Below are positions 51,108-60,006 of a stretch of 64,000 bases of DNA, in pieces. How positions within the stretch are numbered: the stretch's first letter is position 1; each line of letters starts with the position of its first letter. The notes under the pieces were generated by a model. It was not told the origin of the DNA and made no database searches. It saw only the letters and a program-made list of their open reading frames with translations. The stretch is from CAZRIZ01 sp050950465 (GTDB taxonomy: Bacteria > Patescibacteriota > Saccharimonadia > Saccharimonadales > Saccharimonadaceae), in NCBI GenBank assembly GCA_050950465.1, contig JBMNHQ010000001.1, positions 124,001 to 188,000 of the forward strand, given 5' to 3'. The translations under genes were made by a program, and so were the position numbers.

Positions 51108-51231
51108 GATTATTTCCTTTTATTGCTGGTCGTTATTATAGAGATAAGCATAAGAAAAATCAAATTTGACCATAAGTGTTTTATCATTTAAAGTTAATAT
51201 CAGGTGGGAGAACTTTGACGAGGTAGTAGTT

Positions 51232-51648
51232 ATGTTTAACATAAGACGACGACGCGACAAGCATCACCGGTTTTTTACCAGAAGAACTCGCCAAGCTGTT
51301 GTTAAATACTGCAAAAAGAACGGCTTGTCTATACCAAAACAACTGTTTTACAAGACTAAAATCGATGTTGATTTTCATGAAAAATTTCACAGAAAATTCC
51401 ATCGTGAGTGTTCTGCGGCCTGGGAAAGAAAATACTCACCTGAATTCCAGCTACAGAATTGTGCTAAATGCGAATTTGGCGATATCTGCTTTTGCCGAGT
51501 GCCATCCAAGCCAGAAGATCAAGAGATTATTAATCTCATGTATCTAATTGTCGGCGAAAAAGCCCACTTAGCCAAAAGAAACACCAAATTGGGAGCAGCG
51601 GTCCTTATCTATGAATTCATCAATTACGCCATCCTACCCCACCTCTAA
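51232..51648 (+). CDS. Hypothetical basic protein with a Cys cluster
   Basis: 138 residues from the ATG at 51232, with GAGGT before it; an upstream TTG at 51166 belongs to a TTGACC -35 box instead. The first 60 residues are strongly basic (RRRRDKHHRFFTRRTR). A cluster NCAKCEFGDICFC at about 90-102, with another Cys before it, could bind metal. Function unknown. Ends at a clear terminator. Confidence 0.68.
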   Translation: MFNIRRRRDKHHRFFTRRTRQAVVKYCKKNGLSIPKQLFYKTKIDVDFHEKFHRKFHRECSAAWERKYSPEFQLQNCAKCEFGDICFCRVPSKPEDQEIINLMYLIVGEKAHLAKRNTKLGAAVLIYEFINYAILPHL

Positions 51649-51676
51649 GCTGAGGAACCTACCTCAGCTTTTCTTT
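51647..51676 (+). terminator. Terminator
   Basis: Stem AAGCTGAGG / CCTCAGCTT followed by TTCTTTTG. Confidence 0.8.
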
Positions 51677-51704
51677 TGACTTGTAATGCCAGTTATGGTA
51701 TAAT
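51676..51704 (+). promoter_or_regulatory. Strong promoter of the 242-residue gene
   Basis: TTGACT, 17-nt spacer, TATAAT. The start would be near 51711, giving a leader of about 105 nt. Confidence 0.75.
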
Positions 51705-51719
51705 AAGAAGGTCTAAGTA

Positions 51720-51780
51720 GAGAGTAAAGTACTGTTTTCTCTCTTCGAAGACATGCTATGTTGTATAAAGCACAATATAG
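51720..51780 (+). promoter_or_regulatory. Structured 5' leader with two hairpins
   Basis: Hairpin 1 at 51720-51743 (GAGAG.AAA / TTT.CTCTC) and hairpin 2 at 51756-51780 (CTATGTTGT / ACAATATAG, one G.T pair, 7-nt loop), then an AGGAGGG ribosome site. No known riboswitch class recognised. Confidence 0.5.
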
Positions 51781-51815
51781 TCGGGTTCTTTCACAAATTA
51801 AATTAGGAGGGCAAT

Positions 51816-52544
51816 ATGAAAAAGATCTGGAAATTCGACGAATGTAAAAGAAGCTCACTCTATCTGATTATGATAGTGGTGATAGCAGTAATGGTGGCAA
51901 TCTTCGCGTCAGTAGCGGAGGCGGAAGAACCGAACTACAACTTCATCAGACCTGGGGACTCAGTTTTACTCAGGCTGAACACCAATCACGAGGACGGCAC
52001 GCCACGATTCACGTTGATTCGTTTCCATGGGCAAGGCCAAGGAGCCGCTGTTTCACACAATTGTGACCAATCACGTTTTCAGATTATTCGATATGAAGAC
52101 TACGACTCCTTACACGGTCTGAGATTTGACCAAGTCATGACGATAAAGAACATCGTCGAAATGGAAGAGATGGGTCGGCTAATAGCCGAGATTGACTCGG
52201 GTATTATAACTACTAAGGACAGAATGATACTACGCGCCAAAAAGGGCGCTACATTCGCTTGGGATAAAGCTAAAAGTTTTACCCAAAACTTTACCCATTG
52301 GATGGACAACGTTGCCGAAGGCGCAGTAAATTACGCCGTCGACAAAGGCTGGGACGTGGACATCAAAAACAAATGGGAGGACGCTAAGAACTTCGTGGAA
52401 GAAACCGGACTGGGCGACGCAGCCCGAGACGCTATAGAAAACACTACTGGAGCTTTTAGTGATATAAAGCAGGAAGGTTTTGGTAGCTGGCTAGAAAAGA
52501 AGCTAGACAAATTCCAAGAAAATCTTGGACTCCCGGGCAAATAA
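51816..52544 (+). CDS. Hypothetical exported helical protein
   Basis: 242 residues. A signal peptide or anchor at about 13-36 (cleavage near AEA) is followed by a short beta region (RPGDSVLLRLNTN) and then a long amphipathic helical region rich in Lys, Trp and Asp from about 120 to the end. The second half has repeat-like segments (WDKAKSFTQNF, WEDAKNFVEETG). Function unknown. Strong promoter, structured leader, ideal ribosome site and tight terminator all point to high expression. Confidence 0.75.
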   Translation: MKKIWKFDECKRSSLYLIMIVVIAVMVAIFASVAEAEEPNYNFIRPGDSVLLRLNTNHEDGTPRFTLIRFHGQGQGAAVSHNCDQSRFQIIRYEDYDSLHGLRFDQVMTIKNIVEMEEMGRLIAEIDSGIITTKDRMILRAKKGATFAWDKAKSFTQNFTHWMDNVAEGAVNYAVDKGWDVDIKNKWEDAKNFVEETGLGDAARDAIENTTGAFSDIKQEGFGSWLEKKLDKFQENLGLPGK

Positions 52545-52555
52545 GAACCCAAAAA

Positions 52556-52583
52556 CCCGCCTCATGAAGAGGCGGGATTTTCT
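52556..52583 (+). terminator. Terminator of the 242-residue gene
   Basis: Stem CCCGCCTC / GAGGCGGG, loop ATGAA, followed by ATTTTCTTT. Confidence 0.85.
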
Positions 52584-52596
52584 TTGGCAATTAATT

Positions 52597-53316
52597 TTAA
52601 TCTACACCCTCAAAGAAACCCTTTAAGATTGGGTCAGTTTTGGAGCGCTTAATCATTTCGACTGGCGTGCCAAATTTGTCAACTCGCCCTTTTTCAATCA
52701 ACCAAATCTCGTCAGCCACATTAACAGCAAATTCAATATTATGCGTCACAATGAACTGTGTCATACCAGTCTTAGCTAACCGCTTGATAATCTTTTCTAA
52801 CTCTGACACATTAGCCGGATCGAGTGCGCTAGTTGGCTCATCGTAAAGCAAAATCTTCGGATCCATCATCAGTTCGCGCGCAATCGCCACCCGCTGTTGT
52901 TGACCACCCGATAGATGATTAGGATAAGCATCAATTTTATCTACCAATCCAAAATCATTTAGAAGTTTTTTCGCCTTGCCTTTCGCTTTACTTTCATCGA
53001 TTTTATTAATCTTTATCGGCGCGATTGTTAAGTTGCGCTCAACCGTCAGATGCGGGAACAGATGGAAATTCTGGAAAACCATACCAGAGACGGTTTCTGA
53101 ACGAGAAATTTTATTGATCGAAACATTATCAATTGTAATATCTCCGCCAGTTGGCATCTCAATCCGATTAAGGCAACGTAGCAGAGTGGTCTTGCCTGAA
53201 CCACTCGCGCCAATTATGACAATAATTTGCCCAGACTTAACCTCACGATTAACCCCACGCAACACTTGATTATCGCCGTAGCTTTTGGTTAAATTATCAA
53301 TTTTAATTACTGACAC
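52597..53316 (-). CDS. glnQ: Polar amino acid ABC transporter ATPase (GlnQ-like)
   Basis: 239 residues. Walker A GASGSGKTT, Q-loop MVFQNFHLFPHLTV, signature LSGGQQQRVAIAR and Walker B ILLYDEPTSALDP are those of the polar amino acid importer group. GTG start with AAAGGAGG before it. Overlaps the fused binding/permease gene by 14 nt. Confidence 0.95.
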   Translation of the reverse strand: MSVIKIDNLTKSYGDNQVLRGVNREVKSGQIIVIIGASGSGKTTLLRCLNRIEMPTGGDITIDNVSINKISRSETVSGMVFQNFHLFPHLTVERNLTIAPIKINKIDESKAKGKAKKLLNDFGLVDKIDAYPNHLSGGQQQRVAIARELMMDPKILLYDEPTSALDPANVSELEKIIKRLAKTGMTQFIVTHNIEFAVNVADEIWLIEKGRVDKFGTPVEMIKRSKTDPILKGFFEGVD

Positions 53317-54796
53317 CCAGCCTCCTTTCTAGTCGACTAGAAAATCGCGTCAGTATGGTGGTCAACAACAGATAAATCAAGGCCGCAGCCGCTAAAGATT
53401 CAAAAGCTGTAGCGGTTTGGAAACGAATAATGTCAGCACCGCGCATCAAATCACTTAGGCCAATCCAGCCAACCACTGAGGTCTCTTTAATCAAGGCGAT
53501 GAATTCGTTAACCAAACTAGGTAACGAATTCTTTAGCACTTGTGGCATAGTGATATAACGAATTGTTTGAGTGTAGCTAAACCCAAGTGATTCAGCCGCC
53601 TCCCACTGCCCCTTAGGTAACGCCTCGAAACCCGAGCGTAAAATCTCGGCAATATAAGCCGCGCTATTTAAGCCAAATGCTACCGACGCAACAATAATCT
53701 TTGGAAAGCCTGGTGCTGAAAAGATGACATAATACAATATCAATAACTGTACTAAAACTGGCGTGCCACGAATCACTGTAGTATACAGTTTAGCCAACGA
53801 CGCCAACGGATTAAACTGAGCCAGCCTGCTCTTAGGGCGTTTTTTAGCCAAGAATCCAAACGGTAAAAAGCGCGAGATACGTAGCATCACAATAATAATA
53901 CCCAGAATCAGACCCGAGGTGACTGAAACTACCGATACTAGCAATGTAATTCCTAGACCCTTTAATAAGAACATGTAGCGGTCATCACCTAGTAGGATTT
54001 CTTTGGCAGACATTTTCTCATCGGTAGAAACCTCACCATTTGAGCTGAAATATTTTTCCATCATATTATCGTAAGTACCATCTGCCTTAATACGTGCAAG
54101 GGTCTTATTAACACCCTCTAACAATTCCGGCTCACCCTTGCGCATTGCTATAGCATAATTTTCAGTCGACAGCCGCTCAGACAACATTTTAAGCTCTGGT
54201 TGATTACGTAAATAATTTTCCGCTGGAGCATTATCAATAATTGCCGCATCAATTCGACCACTTGCCACTTCCTGTAACACTCCTGGCACAACCGGTAACT
54301 GAATTTTTTCAGCTCGTTCAATTTCATCAACCATGATATCGCCAGTTGTACCAAGCTGTACCCCAATCTTCTTGCCTACCAAGTCGGCTTTGGAATTAAT
54401 CTCCATATTATCGCGCCGTACGATAATCATCTGCGAAGCTTCATAATAAGCATCTGAAAAATTCACACTCTTAGCTCGCTCTTCCGTGATTGTCATGCCA
54501 GCTGCCACTAAGTCAATCCGGCCGGCCTGCAAGCCAGCCAACAACCCGTCAAATCCCAACTGTTCGATTACTAGCTCGCGATTGAGATCATTTGCCACCT
54601 CCTGCACTAAATCAATATCAAAACCGACCACCTCACCATCTTCGATGTACTCAAAAGGTTTGAAACCGGCATCAGTACCAACAATTAACTTTTGTCGCTC
54701 ACCCTGCGGACGAAAGGCGAAAAATAAAACAACACCGATCCCAACTATCAGCAACAAACTGCTAATCCCTATCAGAATCCGGCGTCGTTTCGTCAT
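53303..54796 (-). CDS. Fused amino acid binding protein and ABC permease
   Basis: 497 residues. One transmembrane helix at about 7-27, then a type 3 solute-binding domain (about 35-260; KLIVGTDAGFKPFEYIEDG, GFDIDLVQEVA, GKKIGVQLGTTGD), then an HisM/GlnP-type permease domain (about 275-490) with the EAA-type loop EAAESLGFSYTQTIRYI. The binding protein is tethered to the permease, as in GlnPQ. Probably imports glutamine, glutamate or arginine; specificity unknown. A TATACT box lies at 54818-54823. Confidence 0.93.
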   Translation of the reverse strand: MTKRRRILIGISSLLLIVGIGVVLFFAFRPQGERQKLIVGTDAGFKPFEYIEDGEVVGFDIDLVQEVANDLNRELVIEQLGFDGLLAGLQAGRIDLVAAGMTITEERAKSVNFSDAYYEASQMIIVRRDNMEINSKADLVGKKIGVQLGTTGDIMVDEIERAEKIQLPVVPGVLQEVASGRIDAAIIDNAPAENYLRNQPELKMLSERLSTENYAIAMRKGEPELLEGVNKTLARIKADGTYDNMMEKYFSSNGEVSTDEKMSAKEILLGDDRYMFLLKGLGITLLVSVVSVTSGLILGIIIVMLRISRFLPFGFLAKKRPKSRLAQFNPLASLAKLYTTVIRGTPVLVQLLILYYVIFSAPGFPKIIVASVAFGLNSAAYIAEILRSGFEALPKGQWEAAESLGFSYTQTIRYITMPQVLKNSLPSLVNEFIALIKETSVVGWIGLSDLMRGADIIRFQTATAFESLAAAALIYLLLTTILTRFSSRLERRLGVSN

Positions 54797-54834
54797 ATTC
54801 TTTCCCTACTTGAGTTCAGTATATCACACTTGAT

Positions 54835-55188
54835 TTAAGATTTCCTATTTTTTGTAGCAATTTTAGCTTTTATTTTAGCGTCGTAAACAGCATTAGCCTG
54901 CTGACAAGATATATAACCATCGTACATAAAAGCTCCTACTATTAAAATACTCGCTATAGAAGACAAAGCGCCAGCTCGGCCAACCATCTCTGTCTGAGCC
55001 GAATCTTGCCCTAATTGTAAAGCCTGATTGATGGTTTCCTGATAAACTGGATTACTGAGCGTTGCATAAAAACTTAGTCCAAGTGCTACCACCAACGCCA
55101 CGCCAAACCAACGCTTCTTACCACCGATATAAATATAACCAAACCCTGGCACGATATTTAATACTGTTGCTAAAACTAAACTCTTCAC
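54835..55188 (-). CDS. Small membrane protein, TM2-like
   Basis: 117 residues starting at GTG with GGGAGG upstream. Begins with a hydrophobic segment holding NIVPGFGYIYIGGKKRWFG, the glycine/tyrosine pattern of TM2-type proteins; two or three transmembrane helices in all and a basic tail. Function unknown. Confidence 0.7.
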   Translation of the reverse strand: MKSLVLATVLNIVPGFGYIYIGGKKRWFGVALVVALGLSFYATLSNPVYQETINQALQLGQDSAQTEMVGRAGALSSIASILIVGAFMYDGYISCQQANAVYDAKIKAKIATKNRKS

Positions 55189-55208
55189 AATACAACCTCC
55201 CGTTTTTA

Positions 55209-56153
55209 TTATTTTAATCGCCTACCGGCCGAAGCAATACCACCTGACTCTTCACCTACCATCCGATGATCAACATAACGACTTGCTTTATGGTCCAACT
55301 TCTCAGCTATTATTTGGACTATCTGAAAAATCTTCTCATATTGCTCGGGGTTTGTTAAATCAAATTTTGGCGAACTAAAAATATAAAGCTCATCATCAAT
55401 AATTTCAAAATCATAGTTAGCGGCGTAATTTACCAAGTCACCCAGTAAGTCAATCGTTAAAATCTCTAAAGCGTCTCTCTCATAACCTTCAGGTACATAG
55501 GTGTTGAAATATTTATCGAAACCAATTGACAGCTCCACCAGCTGACTCCGCCTGTATTCTGCGGGCAAGTTAGACAATCGAGGCAATAAGTTATTACTCT
55601 TACTATCAAGAAAAACGTGTGGAAGATGACGAGATAATTTTATCCTCACAAAACCATATTCATATACTGAATCCCCCCTCTTAAAAGAGTAATTACCAAA
55701 ATCAAAATGGTTTTGACCTTCAAATAGATTATCAGCTGGTACTTCAATGACATTTGATAAAGATCGACGTTCGCCATAGCGAAAAATTTGACCATTATAT
55801 CCATCTGGGTATGCCTTTCGACGATATAGCCAACCGTTTGCTTCGGTAAATGATGGTAATCTTAGGTAGAGTCCGAACCGCTTAATCAGTTTAGGTATGG
55901 CTACAATGAATGCTATAACGTAAAGCATCATGATTACCTCAAAGAACGATATAAGATCTATAGACCCTTCGCGCAAGAGCCTAACGATTATCTGCACGGC
56001 AGTGATCATAACTAAACCAGCAAACACAGCAGCCATAATATAAATCGCTTTCGTATTACCACCCGAATCATTCAACTCAACTTGAACTTGAGTTTGTTTA
56101 TGCCGAACATTAACTTTGGGTTTAGTTAGTAAACTATAATCAACTTTTCTCAC
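55209..56153 (-). CDS. Membrane protein with DUF3137-like soluble domain
   Basis: 314 residues, GTG start overlapping the upstream stop (GTGA). Two transmembrane helices at about 38-60 and 72-95, then a cytoplasmic domain with GFDKYFNTYVPEGYERDALE and FEIIDDELYIFSS, resembling DUF3137-type proteins. Function unknown. Coupled to the DUF1846 gene. Confidence 0.7.
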   Translation of the reverse strand: MRKVDYSLLTKPKVNVRHKQTQVQVELNDSGGNTKAIYIMAAVFAGLVMITAVQIIVRLLREGSIDLISFFEVIMMLYVIAFIVAIPKLIKRFGLYLRLPSFTEANGWLYRRKAYPDGYNGQIFRYGERRSLSNVIEVPADNLFEGQNHFDFGNYSFKRGDSVYEYGFVRIKLSRHLPHVFLDSKSNNLLPRLSNLPAEYRRSQLVELSIGFDKYFNTYVPEGYERDALEILTIDLLGDLVNYAANYDFEIIDDELYIFSSPKFDLTNPEQYEKIFQIVQIIAEKLDHKASRYVDHRMVGEESGGIASAGRRLK

Positions 56154-57634
56154 GATTCCACCACCCCAACTGTTGCATCAATACCTAAATGACGACAAAC
56201 AATGTAGTCACGATCAGATAGTAGCGCAGTTGAGTGTAATTGAGCACCACGCAGTTTATCTAATTGATCAAAAGCTTTCTTAGCTAGTGAATTGGTGGCG
56301 GTTGAGATTACTAACGCCAACAAAACCTCCTCTAGGCTTAACTCCGAATTACACATACCTAATTTGTTACACTTCATATCACTGACTGGTTCCAAAATCT
56401 CTGGCGGTAATAGATAAACCTCATCATCAATTTCTGCCGCCACCTTTAGAATGTTTAGTAGCGCTGCGGCCACTGCTGAGAGAATCGGTGTCTTTTTACC
56501 AGTCACAATTGAACCGTCGACTAGCTGAATAGCCGCAGCCTGATTACCGTTGTTAAGATTCTTATCAAGCAATTTCAGTTTTTTCATCGCTTGGCTAACA
56601 ACCTCACGATCAAGCGGTGTTACGCCCACATTCTCCATCAACAACCTAGCTCTTTCTAAAGCCTGATCGCTAATTTCCCCTAGCTGATTTTCTAATGCCG
56701 TCGCTAAATAGCGTCGAATAATCTCCTGACGCGCCGCCTCACGAACTACCACATCGTCAGTAATAGACTGCGCAATAGTGTTAATCCCCATATCAGTCGG
56801 CGATTGATAAATCTCTTGCCCATAAATCCGATCAAAAATACGCTTCAAAACTGGAAAAGCCTCAACGTCGCGATCGTAGTTGACTGCCATCACACCATAG
56901 TTAGCTAGATGATAAGGATCAATCATAATCACATCCTCTAAGTCCAGTGTAGCCGCTTCATAAGCCACATTGACTGGATGATCAACTGGTAAATTCCAGA
57001 CTGGAAAAGTTTCAAACTTGGCGTAACCAACGGTTTGACCGCGCAAAGATTCATGATAAATTTGGCTTAAACAAGTCGCCATTTTGCCGCTCGACGGTCC
57101 GGGAGCGGTTACTACTACAATATCGCGTTCAATTTCAATAAAGCTATTTTGTCCATACCCTATCTCACTAACAATCATATCAACATCTGTCGGATAACCA
57201 GCTGTCCTAGAATGAAAATGAACTTTCAAATCCATCTTTGCCAGCCTTTTAGCAAACGGCCGAACGCGTTTTTGCTCATCAAATAGAGTAATCACTGCGT
57301 TATTAACTAGAATACCTTGCTGACGCAGAATCTTAATCATCCGCAGTGCTTCATCGGCATAAGACATGTGATTATCCGAGCGAATTTTATTGCGCTCTAA
57401 ATCAATCGCCGACACACAAACTATTACTTCCAGTTTATCTTTTAGATTACTTAAAATCTGTAATTTAGCTGATGATTCAAAGCCGGGCAAAACTCGCTTA
57501 GCATGCAGGTCATCAATTAACTTTCCACCAACCTCTAAATATAGCCGGCCAAATTCTTTGACACGTTTTAAGATTTCAGCGGTTTGGAGTTTAAAATATT
57601 TTTCCGAATCAAAGCCTGTTTTAATTTTTGTCAT
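56150..57634 (-). CDS. DUF1846 (UPF0371) family protein
   Basis: 494 residues, close to the usual family length. Begins TKIKTGFDSEKYFKLQ and has HFHSRTAGYPTDVD, VTAPGPSSGKMATCLSQIY (a P-loop-like turn) and NYDRDVEAFPVL. The family is conserved in Firmicutes and related groups; biochemical role unknown. A TATAAT box lies at 57687-57692 and AAAGGA before the ATG. Confidence 0.9.
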   Translation of the reverse strand: MTKIKTGFDSEKYFKLQTAEILKRVKEFGRLYLEVGGKLIDDLHAKRVLPGFESSAKLQILSNLKDKLEVIVCVSAIDLERNKIRSDNHMSYADEALRMIKILRQQGILVNNAVITLFDEQKRVRPFAKRLAKMDLKVHFHSRTAGYPTDVDMIVSEIGYGQNSFIEIERDIVVVTAPGPSSGKMATCLSQIYHESLRGQTVGYAKFETFPVWNLPVDHPVNVAYEAATLDLEDVIMIDPYHLANYGVMAVNYDRDVEAFPVLKRIFDRIYGQEIYQSPTDMGINTIAQSITDDVVVREAARQEIIRRYLATALENQLGEISDQALERARLLMENVGVTPLDREVVSQAMKKLKLLDKNLNNGNQAAAIQLVDGSIVTGKKTPILSAVAAALLNILKVAAEIDDEVYLLPPEILEPVSDMKCNKLGMCNSELSLEEVLLALVISTATNSLAKKAFDQLDKLRGAQLHSTALLSDRDYIVCRHLGIDATVGVVES

Positions 57635-57719
57635 AGTTTTTCCTTTTTGTTGTTTTCACCTCACGATTCTCAATCGCTTAAGCTTCATTATACGCTATGA
57701 TAACCAATTCAGCCAGAAA

Positions 57720-58190
57720 TTAACGTGACATTAATTGATGTGTAATAGCTGCCGCCAAAGCGTCAGCCGCATCATCTGGTTTTGGGATGTTTTTGAGCCG
57801 CAAAAGCTTGCGCACCACCTCTTGCATTTGCTTCTTGTCGGCCCGACCGTAACCAGTTAAAGCCTGTTTAATCTGCAGCGGTGTGTATTCAACAATCTCT
57901 AGTTTAGCCATTTGACCACAAAGCATCGCCACGCCACGAGCATGCGACACACTGATAGCTGTCGTAATATTTTGTGCAAAAAATATTTTTTCAATTGACA
58001 TAGCGTCGGGTTTTGTCTCATTAATAATCTCATTTAGGCTGATAAAAATCTCTTCCAGTCGCTTGGCTAGTAGCGTATGTGCTGGTGTAGTAATCACACC
58101 AGCCGTCACTAATTTTGGCTTGTTTTCCACTACTTCAATAACCCCAAAACCCAATCGTCCAGTGCCTGGGTCGATACCTAAAATCCGCAT
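57720..58190 (-). CDS. ruvC: Holliday junction resolvase RuvC
   Basis: 156 residues from the ATG at 58190, 24 nt inside a longer ORF. Acidic catalytic residues are visible: GIDPGTGRLG at the start, SIEKIFF near residue 66 and DDAADALAAA near 140. It cuts junctions moved by RuvAB. The start overlaps the stop of the surface-protein gene (TAATG), an odd operon partner. Confidence 0.95.
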   Translation of the reverse strand: MRILGIDPGTGRLGFGVIEVVENKPKLVTAGVITTPAHTLLAKRLEEIFISLNEIINETKPDAMSIEKIFFAQNITTAISVSHARGVAMLCGQMAKLEIVEYTPLQIKQALTGYGRADKKQMQEVVRKLLRLKNIPKPDDAADALAAAITHQLMSR

Positions 58191-59944
58191 TATTTTTTTC
58201 GTCCTTTCAGCCATTTAGCAATAGCCTCATGTTGATAAACCAACCCCAAGCTAGCCACCGTGCCAACTCCTATTGCAGCCTGCCACCACTGCAATTTAAC
58301 TATTGGTGTATCGCTAGTATCTTCATCTACTACCGAAAAAGCTCCGTCAATATCTGATTCACTTGCCTGTGCCACCAGCTTACGACAGCGATTGGTCTCG
58401 GCGCTTCGTTCATACCCTTCAGCGCATTTTTTCACACAGGTGCCAGTAAAGCCAATCTCATAACCCTCATCACAATCTTGCTGATTGCTAATTTTACGAC
58501 AGCGATTAGTTTCTGGATTACGTTCATAACCAATCGGGCAAGGTGCTAAACCAGCCTGAGTTGTAGTGGTAATTTTGCGGCAACGATTAGTTTCTGGGTT
58601 GCGATAATACCCGACTGGACAAGGCGCTAAAGTCGTTTCTAATTCATCCACAATTTTACGACAGCGATTGGTGTCAGGATTGCGCTCATACCCTTCAGCG
58701 CATTTTTTCACACAAGTACCAGTGTAGCCGACTTCATAGCCCATCTCACAAACAACTTCTTCATCTGTTGTATTATCTACAACAGTTATTTTTTGACAAT
58801 TACCGGTCGTTTGACTAAAGACATAGCCAACATTACAAGACAATTCGGGTAATTCTATATTGGGTAAATTAGGTGTCAGTGCAAAAGTTTGAACAAATTT
58901 ATTATTAACTCGAATTTGGGCACTATTAGGTGTTTGTACCTCTATTGTCAACTCGTCTACTATCTCACCCAGCTCGTTTCTTAGCTCAATTTTGGCGGCG
59001 TCGGTACGTGATAATTGCAGCTTAGTGTCTTTTAAAAACACCGCTAAACGTTGCTGATCTGCCAGTTCTATATCATCAAAAATATATTCACTTGCCCCAC
59101 TCCAATTCGTCCATAGTCTACATCCCGTTAAGTCAATAATCTCACTCGTTGGGTTGTGTACTTCAATGAATTGTTTATCTAGCGCAATATTAACTGCAAC
59201 TTCCGATAAAACCAGACCCTGACATAGATTTTTTGATTCTAGTTCAGGCTCTTCATATAGCACCAAACTACCATAGCTAAGCCATTGCTGCTTGGGAATG
59301 TGGGCGCGAACCGAACGCCAAATTACTTGACCATCTTGCAAAATAATCTCAGCATTCGCGGTAGTTTGCGCCACTAAAGTATCGTGGGTTTTATCGGTTC
59401 GCAATGCCCTCAAATTAACTTCGTCAATCACCTGATTTTGAAAAATCAGCTTAACTACACTAGAGCTGCTATCAGGATTGAAAATGCCAGGCTTATAGGT
59501 TCGAACCTCCATCGTTTGAGTTTGCTGACTCAACCAATACGTTACTGCATTACCCTCTACCTTATCTTTAAAATGTCCGTTATATAGCACCACAACCTGA
59601 TTGGGTTCTAAAAGTTGACCAACAGCTAGATTCTTTTCCCATTTACCAATTTGCAAAGTAACTTCACTTAAATCAACCGCCTCGTCACCAAAATTACGCA
59701 CCAGAGCAAACTCTGCCGCTGTTTGATAATCATCCGTTCGAGTTGAATCTTCTAATTGAAATTTAATGAACCTAAGCTGCGGCGGTGTCGGTATAAAATC
59801 TGGCTCCGTCAAGACTTCCTCTTCTGACAAGACTACTGGCAAGTCAGCTTCGACTAATTCATCCGCCCAAGCTGCTTGACTCAACAAAAAACCACTTACC
59901 AACACTAAAACACCACCCAGTAATATTACCCTCAGTCGTTGCAT
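58190..59944 (-). CDS. Surface protein with lamin-tail domains and Cys-rich repeats
   Basis: 584 residues. A signal peptide (about 5-27) precedes two lamin-tail-like beta domains (about 50-180 and 245-350; NPTSEIIDLTGCRLW). A Cys-rich region follows (about 370-530) with four GYxRNxxTNRCRK units and two GYEVGYTGTCVKKC-type units. A C-terminal transmembrane helix and basic tail (WLKGRKK) anchor it. The TNRCRK repeats look like small disulfide-linked modules. Function unknown, probably contact with the outside; translationally linked to ruvC. Confidence 0.8.
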   Translation of the reverse strand: MQRLRVILLGGVLVLVSGFLLSQAAWADELVEADLPVVLSEEEVLTEPDFIPTPPQLRFIKFQLEDSTRTDDYQTAAEFALVRNFGDEAVDLSEVTLQIGKWEKNLAVGQLLEPNQVVVLYNGHFKDKVEGNAVTYWLSQQTQTMEVRTYKPGIFNPDSSSSVVKLIFQNQVIDEVNLRALRTDKTHDTLVAQTTANAEIILQDGQVIWRSVRAHIPKQQWLSYGSLVLYEEPELESKNLCQGLVLSEVAVNIALDKQFIEVHNPTSEIIDLTGCRLWTNWSGASEYIFDDIELADQQRLAVFLKDTKLQLSRTDAAKIELRNELGEIVDELTIEVQTPNSAQIRVNNKFVQTFALTPNLPNIELPELSCNVGYVFSQTTGNCQKITVVDNTTDEEVVCEMGYEVGYTGTCVKKCAEGYERNPDTNRCRKIVDELETTLAPCPVGYYRNPETNRCRKITTTTQAGLAPCPIGYERNPETNRCRKISNQQDCDEGYEIGFTGTCVKKCAEGYERSAETNRCRKLVAQASESDIDGAFSVVDEDTSDTPIVKLQWWQAAIGVGTVASLGLVYQHEAIAKWLKGRKK

Positions 59945-60006
59945 TCTCCCCCTGAAATATTAACTAGTTAAACATTAGCATAAATGCTAGATTGGTACAA
60001 ATTACC

